This document shows positions 1-5,896 of a stretch of 5,896 bases of DNA, piece by piece. A program made the translations under genes and the position numbers. Below the pieces are notes generated by a model, which saw only the letters and a program-made list of their open reading frames with translations, was not told where the DNA came from and did not search any database. Origin of the DNA: Nostoc cf. edaphicum LEGE 07299 (GTDB lineage Bacteria; Cyanobacteriota; Cyanobacteriia; Cyanobacteriales; Nostocaceae); assembly GCF_015207245.1 (NCBI RefSeq), contig NZ_JADEXF010000266.1, positions 1 through 5,896 on the forward strand, written 5' to 3'. Position 1 is the first letter of the stretch. Each line of letters begins with the position of its first letter.

Positions 1-27
1 TTGTCAAAAGTAACTTTTTTAACGAAC

Positions 28-59
28 CGCAGAGGCGCAGAGGAAACAGAGAGAAGAGA
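28..59. repeat. CGCAGAGG short tandem repeat (STRR-like)
   Basis: Two perfect head-to-tail copies of the octamer CGCAGAGG lie at 28-35 and 36-43. Two decayed octamers follow (AAACAGAG at 44-51, then AGAAGAGA at 52-59). I recognise this purine-rich CGCAGAGG motif as a repeat scattered through intergenic DNA of filamentous cyanobacteria. It suggests that this end of the window is non-coding. The repeat is not self-complementary, so it is not a terminator by itself. No function is implied. Confidence 0.75.
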
Positions 60-109
60 AAAAATGCTTTACTGAACTGTATTGGATTAAAGCTAATACT
101 ATTTTTAGT

Positions 110-123
110 AGTACAATTGTTCT
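110..123. promoter_or_regulatory. Candidate LexA (SOS) box
   Basis: The sequence AGTACAATTGTTCT fits every position of the LexA-binding consensus reported for Anabaena, RGTACNNNDGTWCB (as I recall it). It is the core of a 16-nt imperfect palindrome (109-124) with one T/T mismatch. From base frequencies alone, a match on either strand is expected by chance in well under 1% of intergenic stretches this short, but in roughly one of ten 6-kb windows. The site lies 122 bp before the peptidase ATG, with a rightward terminator between them. It would therefore more easily control a short rightward transcript, or a leftward gene outside the window, than the peptidase. A weak -10-like TACTAT (97-102) sits just upstream. 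There is no direct evidence of binding. Confidence 0.4.
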
Positions 124-144
124 ATAGCAAAAATAGCACGTATT

Positions 145-173
145 GCCCCGGCTTCTAACGGGGCTTTCTTTTT
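145..173 (+). terminator. Rho-independent terminator, rightward
   Basis: GCCCCG (145-150) pairs perfectly with CGGGGC (159-164) around an 8-nt loop. The run TTTCTTTTT (165-173) follows directly. A GC-rich stem with a trailing T tract is the classic intrinsic terminator on the + strand. The opposite strand has no comparable T run after the stem. It would end a transcript that starts to the left, either a gene outside the window or a short RNA beginning near 100-130. It also implies that the peptidase promoter lies between about 174 and 245, unless the hairpin acts as an attenuator. Confidence 0.7.
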
Positions 174-190
174 GAGAACAAAGTGTATAC

Positions 191-203
191 CCCAAGTCTT
201 GGG
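191..203. promoter_or_regulatory. Perfect 13-bp palindrome upstream of the peptidase gene
   Basis: CCCAAGTCTTGGG is a perfect inverted repeat with 6-bp arms around a central T. It ends 42 bp before the peptidase ATG, in the short stretch between the upstream terminator and the gene. The size and position suit an operator for a dimeric regulator. There is no T tract, so it is not an intrinsic terminator. I do not recognise the motif as the site of any named regulator, and no convincing -35/-10 pair can be assigned around it. Confidence 0.3.
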
Positions 204-245
204 TCTATCTTTGTAGTATGTAAAGAAGCACTTTGACCTAAGACT

Positions 246-2315
246 ATGCCTTCTTCTAAAAAATCTCTCACTTACCCAACCAGCCATAAGAGCAATCAAG
301 CTGATAATTACCACGGTACTTTAGTCGCAGATCCTTACCGTTGGTTAGAAGATCCTGACTCCGAAGAAACAAGAACTTGGATTGAGGCACAAAATCAAGT
401 TACTTTTGGCTACCTGAGTGAAATTCCTGCTAGGGAAAAAATTAAACAGCGCCTCACCAAACTTTGGGATTATGAAAAATATGGTATTCCTTTTAAAGAA
501 GGCAATCGCTACTTTTATTTCAAAAATGACGGACTGCAAAATCAAAGTGTCCTTTACACTTTGAAAACCCTCGACGACCAACCCCAAGTTTTACTCGATC
601 CCAACAAACTCTCAGAAGATGGCACTGTTGCTCTTTCGGGATTGTCGATTAGCGAGGATGGTAAACTTTTAGCTTATGGTCTATCCTCCTCCGGTTCTGA
701 TTGGCAAGAGTGGAAAGTACGCAATGTTGAAACTGGTGAAGACCTCCAAGACCACCTGAAGTGGATTAAATTCTCTGGCGCATCTTGGACACACGATCAT
801 CAAGGTTTTTTCTATAGTCGCTACGATGAGCCAAATGAAAAAACTCGATTAGAAGATGTCAATTATTATCAAAAACTCTACTATCATCAACTAGGTAAAC
901 CTCAATCAGAAGACGTTTTAATTTATCATCGTCCTGACCAAAAGGAATGGGGTTTTAGTGGTGGTGTTACTGAAGATGGACGCTATCTAATAATTTCAAT
1001 TTGGCTAGGTACTGACTCTAAAAATTTGGTTTTCTCCAAAGATTTAACTAACCCTCATGCGGAAGTCGTAGAACTAATTAACGAATTTGAAGCAGATTAC
1101 AGCTTTATCGACAACGATGATAGCGTCTTTTATTTTCGCACAGACTTAAATGCACCACGGGGAAGAGTTATTGCAATTGACACGAAAAACCCTGCACCAG
1201 AAAATTGGCAAGAAATTATTCCCCAATCAGCAGAAACTTTGGAAAGTGTCGGTATACTTAATAATCAATTCGTTGCTGATTACCTCAAAGATGCTCACAG
1301 TCAAATCAAAATTTTTGACCTCAAAGGTGCGTTTATTCGAGAGATAGAACTACCCGGACTCGGTTCAGCCGGAGGCTTTGGTGGTAAGCGTTATGATACT
1401 GAAACTTTTTATAGTTTTACCAGTTTTACTATACCAGGCACTATTTATCGCTACAACATGGTGACAGGAAAAAGTGAGGTTTTCCGTCAACCACAGGTAG
1501 ATTTTAATCCTGATGAGTACGAGACAAAACAAGTCTTTTATCACAGCAAAGATGGTACTAGAGTACCAATGTTTATTACCCATAGAAAGGGCATTAAATT
1601 AGATGGAAATAACCCTACTTATCTCTATGCTTATGGTGGCTTTAATGCTTCAATGACACCTGGCTTTTCTGTGAGTCTGTTGGTGTGGATGGAGATGGGT
1701 GGTGTCTATGCTATGCCTAATATCCGCGGCGGTGGAGAATACGGCGAAGAATGGCATCAAGCAGGAATAAAGGATAAAAAGCAGAATGTCTTTGATGACT
1801 TTATTGGCGCTGCTGAGTGGTTGATTGCTAACAAGTATACTAAGACTGAGAAGCTAGCGATCGCAGGTGGTAGTAACGGCGGTTTATTAGTGGGTGCTTG
1901 TATAACGCAACGTCCCGATTTATTTGGTGCAGCAATACCCGCCGTCGGCGTCATGGATATGTTGCGGTTCCACAAATTTACCATCGGTTGGGCTTGGACT
2001 TCCGAATATGGTTCTGCGGATAATCCAGAAGAGTTTCCGGCGCTATATGCTTATTCGCCATTACATAACATCAAACCAAACACAGCTTACCCAGCAACCT
2101 TAATTACCACAGCCGATCATGACGATCGCGTTGTCCCTGCTCATAGTTTCAAATTTGCCGCTGCTTTGCAAGAGGCTCACACAGGTTATGCGCCAACCCT
2201 AATTAGAATTGAGACTAAAGCAGGACATGGCGCAGGTAAACCCACGGCTAAAATTATTGAAGAAGCCGCAGACAAATGGGCTTTTTTGGTACGTGCTTTA
2301 GATGTGAAATTTTAG
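246..2315 (+). CDS. Prolyl oligopeptidase (prolyl endopeptidase, family S9A)
   Basis: A complete 689-residue serine peptidase that cleaves short peptides after proline, presumably in the cytosol because no signal peptide or membrane segment is visible. The N-terminal region (about 8-75) has the family motif ADPYRWLEDP (28-37). A seven-bladed beta-propeller gate is expected at about 75-420. The alpha/beta-hydrolase domain covers about 425-689. The catalytic triad is intact by motif: Ser543 in GGSNGG (541-546), Asp626 in ADHDDRVVP, and His661 in AGHGAGKPT. Residues matching substrate-binding positions of the pig enzyme are also present: Phe466 in YGGFN, Asn544, Trp584 and Arg628. The length is close to the roughly 710 residues of animal enzymes. 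The ATG at 246 is the first possible start after an in-frame TGA at 234-236, and the N-terminus aligns with the family. No clear Shine-Dalgarno sequence precedes it. The gene converges on the kinase gene and appears monocistronic. It is AT-rich, especially in the propeller half. Confidence 0.97.
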   Translation: MPSSKKSLTYPTSHKSNQADNYHGTLVADPYRWLEDPDSEETRTWIEAQNQVTFGYLSEIPAREKIKQRLTKLWDYEKYGIPFKEGNRYFYFKNDGLQNQSVLYTLKTLDDQPQVLLDPNKLSEDGTVALSGLSISEDGKLLAYGLSSSGSDWQEWKVRNVETGEDLQDHLKWIKFSGASWTHDHQGFFYSRYDEPNEKTRLEDVNYYQKLYYHQLGKPQSEDVLIYHRPDQKEWGFSGGVTEDGRYLIISIWLGTDSKNLVFSKDLTNPHAEVVELINEFEADYSFIDNDDSVFYFRTDLNAPRGRVIAIDTKNPAPENWQEIIPQSAETLESVGILNNQFVADYLKDAHSQIKIFDLKGAFIREIELPGLGSAGGFGGKRYDTETFYSFTSFTIPGTIYRYNMVTGKSEVFRQPQVDFNPDEYETKQVFYHSKDGTRVPMFITHRKGIKLDGNNPTYLYAYGGFNASMTPGFSVSLLVWMEMGGVYAMPNIRGGGEYGEEWHQAGIKDKKQNVFDDFIGAAEWLIANKYTKTEKLAIAGGSNGGLLVGACITQRPDLFGAAIPAVGVMDMLRFHKFTIGWAWTSEYGSADNPEEFPALYAYSPLHNIKPNTAYPATLITTADHDDRVVPAHSFKFAAALQEAHTGYAPTLIRIETKAGHGAGKPTAKIIEEAADKWAFLVRALDVKF
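1857..1864. repeat. HIP1 octamer (GCGATCGC) in the peptidase gene
   Basis: A perfect GCGATCGC palindrome, the highly iterated octamer typical of many cyanobacterial genomes. It encodes Ala538-Ile539-Ala540, three residues before the catalytic Ser543. It is the only copy in the peptidase gene. Confidence 0.9.
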
Positions 2316-2322
2316 CAACTTT

Positions 2323-2347
2323 GTAGGGCGGGCATTGCCTACCCTAC
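2323..2347. repeat. GTAGGG...CCCTAC palindromic repeat; possible bidirectional terminator
   Basis: A 25-nt hairpin: GTAGGG (2323-2328) pairs with CCCTAC (2342-2347). After one C/A mismatch, a G-T wobble and GGC/GCC pairs close on a 3-nt ATT loop (2334-2336). It resembles a dispersed repeat I recognise from Nostoc-type intergenic regions, with a consensus near GTAGGGTGGGCATTGCCCACCCTAC. It starts 8 nt after the peptidase stop codon, and its right arm contains the stop codon of the kinase (2344-2346, TAG on the minus strand). Being symmetric between two converging genes, it could end or stabilise both transcripts. It lacks a T tract, so efficient intrinsic termination is uncertain. Confidence 0.65.
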
Positions 2348-5300
2348 GCGACTAAACTAACTATTGCCTTCACTAACTTCTCTGGCTCTACAGGTTTTGT
2401 AATGTGAGTTTGAAATCCTACCTGAAGTGCTCTTTGTTGGTCAATTTCTGCTGCATAAGCGGTTAGTGCGATCGCCCGAATGCTTCCTCCTTGATTTGGT
2501 GGGCGAGATCGAATCTGCTGCATCAGCATATAGCCGTCCATCTCAGCCATGCCTATGTCACTCACTAGCACGTCAAAAGTGAACTGCTCTAGAGCTTGCA
2601 AAGCTTCTAAGCCAGAAGCGACGGCTGTCACATTTGCCCCACTTTGTTCTAGCACAAATGCCTGAAACTCGCGGGTATCTGGTTCATCATCTACCAGCAA
2701 AATTTGAACGCCGTCTAAAGGCACTTCTGCTTCTATTTGTGTGTGGATTGGCTCAGATGCGATCAATGTTGCCTGCTGTATGAGGGGCAATTGGATGATG
2801 AAGGTTGCGCCTTGATTCTCACCCTGGCTTTCTGCTGTTACCGTACCCCCGTGCATTTCTACAATTTGCCGCACGATCGCTAGGCCCAATCCCAACCCGC
2901 CAAATTTGCGTGTCGTTGAGCCGTCTTCTTGCCGAAAATACTCAAAGACATGGGGCAAAAACTGTGGATTGATGCCCTTGCCAGTATCGATTACCTGAAT
3001 CTGAGCTAGCCCGTCGAGTTGGCGCAGTTCAATGGTCACTTGTCCGCTGTGGGGTGTGAACTTAACCGCATTGGTAAGCAAATTCCACATCACTTGCTGC
3101 AAGCGGGCTGCATCGCCAGAAATCGGAGCGATCTCAGAGTCAAGATCGAGAGCGATCTCAATATTTTTTGCTTCTGCTGCCAAACCCACCGTTTCAACGG
3201 CGGCAGAAATCACAAAGGTCAAACTTACCGGAGCCGTTGTTAAGCTGAGTTTGCCCTGCATGATGCGGGAGATGTCGAGCAAGTCTTCGATTAGTTGCGT
3301 CTGTAAATTGGCATTGCGCTCGATCGTTTTCAAGGCTTCGGCTCTTTGGGCTTCGCTCAGTTTGCCGTTTTGTAGTAAGCGCGTCCAGCCCAAGATCGGG
3401 TTGAGAGGCGATCGCAATTCATGGGACAGCACTGCCAAAAACTCATCTTTGATTCGGTTGGCGCGATCGGCTGCCTCTCTTGCGGCTTGTTCACGGGCAA
3501 GGAGTTGTTCTCGTTCTGCCTGAATGCGTTTTTGCTCAGTGATGTTGAGTACAGTGCCGACAAAGCGTTGTGGATTGTCGGCAGCATCAAAGTAAGTCTG
3601 TCCTCTGGCCGCAATCCACCGTTCAACCCCATCCTGAATCCCAATCGTGCGATATTCTACGTCATACTTGCTGCTGCTGGCTGGATTCAAAGTCCATTGC
3701 ACCACCTGTTCTAGTCGTTCGCGATCTTCGGGGTGCAGTCCGGCAAAAAAGACCTCAATGCAGCTCTGGGCTTCTGGTGGTAAGCCAAACATGGCTTTGC
3801 AACCCTCATCCCAAATCAATTGGTTGGTGATGAGATTCCAGTCCCAAGTGCCTAATTGAGCAGCTTCGATCGCCATGCGGAAGCGGTTTTCACTGTCGCG
3901 CAAGGCTGCTTCAGCGCGGGCGCGTTCGATCAGCGGAGCGACACGCGCCGCAACGTTTTCCAGCAACAACATCTCATCCGCCGTCCAATGGCGCGGTTTG
4001 TCGGAACTGACTCCGATCGAAGCCACCCAACGCCCTTCACGGACAAACGGTGCGATGACGTAGGATTGCATATTAATGAACGTGTAATTATCGGCGAAAT
4101 CTTTTGTCCACGGATGTGTGTTCACGTCGTCAATCCCGAACGCTTGATGTGCCGCCGTCTCCCACCATTCCTTCGCGCCGAAAAGGGTGAGGTCGTAAGT
4201 TCCGGCAAGGTCTGATCCGTCGAGCCGCCACTCGGGTAAAACCGTTACTTGTCTGCCGTCCGGCGTGACATCAAGATAATAGCAGCGATGCCCGTTCAAA
4301 AACGTTCCGACTTCGCGCGTGACGATGCGGTTGATTTCCACTGCATCCGTCACTGTACCGAGTCTTCGGCTTAACTCGGTCAAAAACTCCACTTGCCGTT
4401 CGGCTTGAATTTGCTCGGTAACATTCCTGAAATAAACGGTGATGCCGTTTCGGGCGGGGTAGGTGCGAACTTCGTACCAGCGATTATGATCTGGGTAAAA
4501 CGCGGTAATTGACGCAGCCAGACGATGGCTTTGCCCGCCGTAGGCATCGCGCATGGTGCTCAAGTAGACCTGCGCCAACTCATTGCCAATCAGTCCTGGA
4601 TACTCTTCCCACAAATTCTTGCCAACTAAATCGCCTGGAGTGCGATCGAGTAGTGTTTCGGCAGATGGATTCATATAGGTAAACTGCCAGTTCTCATCCA
4701 GTGCAAAGAAGGCTTCAGCGATGCTCTCCAGAATATTTCGAGTCTGCTCTTCGCTTTGGCGCAAGGCTTGCTCTACCTGTTTGCGCTCGGTGATATCTCG
4801 CGTTACACCTGCCACTGCTTCTACTGCACCGTTTATGCCCAAAAGTGGCACGAAAATGTATTCATAGGCGCGCGTGCCGATGGCGCTAGTGTAGGGTGTT
4901 TCATCCTTTATCGGCTGGCGCGTGGCGATCGCCTGTTGAATCTGTTGCTGAAGTCGGGTCGCTAAATCGGTTGGATAATCCAGCTCAAAAAAGTTCTTTC
5001 CCAAAGCTTCATCCGAAGTTTTCTGCCAAAGATTGAGCAACGCCGGGCTGATATACGTGAACCGTCCCGCCAAATCAAAGGTGTAAATAAAATCGGGAAT
5101 TGCAGCGGCGATCGCGTCGAACTTCCGCAGTTGCCGTTCGAGTTCGGTGCGATTCTCACGCGAAATGGCTTCAGCATGGGCACGTTCAACGGCTGCCCAC
5201 GTCTGCGCTACGGTTTCCTCGACTAGTTTCACGTCATCTTCCGTCCACTGGCGAGGGTCTGCCTGGTGCACCGCCAGTAACGCGACAAATTGATCGTTCT

Positions 5301-5896
5301 TGATCAGCGGCACATCAATATACGCGGCAATATCAATCGATCGATACCTTGCCTTCTCGCTGGCTGTGTATTTGGGGTAGTTTGCCACATCAGGAACGAT
5401 CGCCGTTTGCCCCGCTCGATGGTCATCTGTCAGGTTGCGCCCAAAGTCTTCCAGATGGTACAGTCCGCTCAGTTCGGCAACACCGTTCGTGTAGTTTTTA
5501 TGAACGATGACCTCCTTACCGCCGGGTAACACTTCGATGTAAATGACGCGGCTTGCGCCTAGAGATTCGCCTAGAATGCGGGCAGCGATCGCCTGAATCT
5601 CATTAGTGTCAGTCAGCGGGCGTAGCGCATTGGTGAGCTTGACTCGAAACGCATCAGCTTGGGCAGCTTGACGCAAGGCATCTGTTGATTTCCGCTCCGG
5701 TAGCAGAGCGGATTCTAGCTGCTGGACTCGATCTAGTTCTGTTAATAGGATCTGCACAGCTGTTTTTAAGCTGTCCGGCCAGGTTTTGACAGCCCCTAGC
5801 GGCGTTTGCGACCAATTGTGCGATCTCAACAATGCACCTATCTCGCCGCCACCAACAAAGAGGTTTTCAGCCTTTGTGTGATCGGCAGCCCATCCC
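2344..5896 (-). CDS. Hybrid sensor histidine kinase, multi-GAF/PAS with C-terminal receiver (5' end outside window)
   Basis: A soluble phosphorelay sensor with no membrane segments. Residues are numbered from the Leu codon at 5832. That TTG is not the real start: 21 more codons are open to the window edge and include the family motif GEIGALLRSHNWSQTPLG. No in-frame ATG or GTG is visible there, so the start lies outside. At least 1183 residues are present. Domain order: TPLG motif and coiled linker (to about 60); GAF1 (60-218); PAS1 (235-352); PAS2 (360-478); GAF2 (484-640); PAS3 (650-770, PAS_3 type with WDWN and HPED); helical linker; HisKA with phosphoacceptor His804 in SHELRSPLN; HATPase_c with N box (Asn917, Asn921), DTGKGI (949-954), F box and GGLGLGLAI (978-986); receiver with Asp1048-Asp1049, phosphoacceptor Asp1092, Thr1124 and Lys1146. 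All catalytic motifs are intact. The receiver probably passes phosphate to a separate Hpt or response regulator not seen here. The signal is unknown. Confidence 0.96.
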   Translation of the reverse strand, partial: GWAADHTKAENLFVGGGEIGALLRSHNWSQTPLGAVKTWPDSLKTAVQILLTELDRVQQLESALLPERKSTDALRQAAQADAFRVKLTNALRPLTDTNEIQAIAARILGESLGASRVIYIEVLPGGKEVIVHKNYTNGVAELSGLYHLEDFGRNLTDDHRAGQTAIVPDVANYPKYTASEKARYRSIDIAAYIDVPLIKNDQFVALLAVHQADPRQWTEDDVKLVEETVAQTWAAVERAHAEAISRENRTELERQLRKFDAIAAAIPDFIYTFDLAGRFTYISPALLNLWQKTSDEALGKNFFELDYPTDLATRLQQQIQQAIATRQPIKDETPYTSAIGTRAYEYIFVPLLGINGAVEAVAGVTRDITERKQVEQALRQSEEQTRNILESIAEAFFALDENWQFTYMNPSAETLLDRTPGDLVGKNLWEEYPGLIGNELAQVYLSTMRDAYGGQSHRLAASITAFYPDHNRWYEVRTYPARNGITVYFRNVTEQIQAERQVEFLTELSRRLGTVTDAVEINRIVTREVGTFLNGHRCYYLDVTPDGRQVTVLPEWRLDGSDLAGTYDLTLFGAKEWWETAAHQAFGIDDVNTHPWTKDFADNYTFINMQSYVIAPFVREGRWVASIGVSSDKPRHWTADEMLLLENVAARVAPLIERARAEAALRDSENRFRMAIEAAQLGTWDWNLITNQLIWDEGCKAMFGLPPEAQSCIEVFFAGLHPEDRERLEQVVQWTLNPASSSKYDVEYRTIGIQDGVERWIAARGQTYFDAADNPQRFVGTVLNITEQKRIQAEREQLLAREQAAREAADRANRIKDEFLAVLSHELRSPLNPILGWTRLLQNGKLSEAQRAEALKTIERNANLQTQLIEDLLDISRIMQGKLSLTTAPVSLTFVISAAVETVGLAAEAKNIEIALDLDSEIAPISGDAARLQQVMWNLLTNAVKFTPHSGQVTIELRQLDGLAQIQVIDTGKGINPQFLPHVFEYFRQEDGSTTRKFGGLGLGLAIVRQIVEMHGGTVTAESQGENQGATFIIQLPLIQQATLIASEPIHTQIEAEVPLDGVQILLVDDEPDTREFQAFVLEQSGANVTAVASGLEALQALEQFTFDVLVSDIGMAEMDGYMLMQQIRSRPPNQGGSIRAIALTAYAAEIDQQRALQVGFQTHITKPVEPEKLVKAIVSLVA
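2468..2475. repeat. HIP1 octamer in the receiver domain
   Basis: A perfect GCGATCGC that encodes Ala1120-Ile1121-Ala1122, the beta strand leading to the conserved Thr1124 of the receiver. Confidence 0.9.
3408..3415. repeat. HIP1 octamer in the kinase H box
   Basis: A perfect GCGATCGC spanning the codons for Leu806-Arg807-Ser808-Pro809 of SHELRSPLN, next to the phosphorylated His804. It is the only copy in the window read in a frame other than GCG-ATC-GCN. Confidence 0.9.
4925..4932. repeat. HIP1 octamer in PAS1
   Basis: A perfect GCGATCGC encoding Ala-Ile-Ala at 301-303, in the helical part of PAS1. Read outward, the palindrome extends by one base pair on each side to GGCGATCGCC. Confidence 0.9.
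5108..5115. repeat. HIP1 octamer at the start of PAS1
   Basis: A perfect GCGATCGC encoding Ala-Ile-Ala at 240-242, in the first helix of PAS1. It lies 183 bp from the neighbouring copy at 4925. Confidence 0.9.
5585..5592. repeat. HIP1 octamer in GAF1
   Basis: A perfect GCGATCGC encoding Ala-Ile-Ala at 81-83, in the N-terminal helix of GAF1. Confidence 0.9.

Noticed and set aside
28..59. CRISPR repeats
   Set aside because: The repeat units are 8 bp and directly adjacent without spacers, and no cas gene is present.
111..124. NtcA site (GTA-N8-TAC)
   Set aside because: GTA at 111-113 is followed after eight bases by CTA, not TAC, so the NtcA consensus fails. The LexA-type reading of the same bases fits better.
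1..158. Two + strand frames open from the left edge (ending with TGA at 73-75 and TAA at 156-158)
   Set aside because: Both read through the CGCAGAGG repeat, which is normally intergenic, and the longer one ends inside the terminator stem. The peptides look random. A true C-terminus of an upstream gene ending at 75 cannot be fully excluded.
105..314. 69-residue minus-strand frame across the peptidase start
   Set aside because: It overlaps the terminator, the palindrome and the conserved N-terminus of the peptidase. It has no homology I recognise.
345..1984. Minus-strand open frames opposite the peptidase (345-587, 1365-1583, 1757-1984)
   Set aside because: They are short, lie wholly within a well-supported gene, and show no recognisable domain or upstream signals.
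3032..3523. 163-residue open frame on the + strand opposite the kinase
   Set aside because: It is antisense to the strongly conserved HisKA/HATPase region, resembles no known protein, and is rich in Ser, Arg, Ala and Cys as expected of a shadow frame. The same applies to the other + strand frames between 3019 and 5529.
3913..5655. Phytochrome or cyanobacteriochrome photoreceptor function for the kinase
   Set aside because: GAF1 has no cysteine, and the only cysteine in GAF2 (Cys517) is near its N-terminal end without the usual Cys-His bilin-binding context.
5830..5832. TTG at 5832 as the start codon of the kinase
   Set aside because: The frame stays open for 21 more codons to the window edge, and these encode conserved family sequence (ENLFVGGGEIGAL). 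The TTG is an internal leucine codon and the true start is outside the window.

Overview
The window looks like chromosomal DNA from a cyanobacterium, probably a filamentous, Nostocales-type genome (inference). Three sequence signatures support this. There are six perfect copies of the octamer GCGATCGC (HIP1) in under 6 kb, where chance would give far fewer than one. There is a CGCAGAGG short tandem repeat in the intergenic DNA at the left end. There is a GTAGGG...CCCTAC palindromic repeat between the two genes. Both gene products also read like cyanobacterial family members.

Layout: positions 1-245 are non-coding. They hold the tandem repeat (28-59), a sequence matching the cyanobacterial LexA (SOS) box consensus (110-123), an intrinsic terminator reading rightward (145-173), and a perfect 13-bp palindrome (191-203) upstream of the first gene. 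Positions 246-2315 (+) encode a complete cytosolic prolyl oligopeptidase of family S9A. Positions 2316-2343 are a short convergent gap occupied by one hairpin repeat, which runs into the stop codon of the second gene. From 2344 to the right edge (-) lies a very large hybrid sensor histidine kinase with the order TPLG motif, GAF, PAS, PAS, GAF, PAS, HisKA, HATPase_c, receiver. Its reading frame is still open at the window edge, so its start lies outside.

The two genes converge, so they are separate transcription units and nothing here ties their functions together. The peptidase is a housekeeping-type enzyme that cleaves short proline-containing peptides. The kinase is a soluble multi-sensor phosphorelay protein whose signal and downstream partner cannot be read from this window. 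The peptidase gene is clearly more AT-rich than the kinase gene, so the two probably have different histories.

I see no CRISPR array, transposase, RNA gene, toxin-antitoxin pair or defence module, and nothing I would call a new biological system. The points most worth checking are the LexA-box match with the terminator just downstream, the hairpin repeat that supplies the kinase's stop codon, and the architecture of the kinase: a TPLG module apparently without its usual partner domain, and two related GAF domains.
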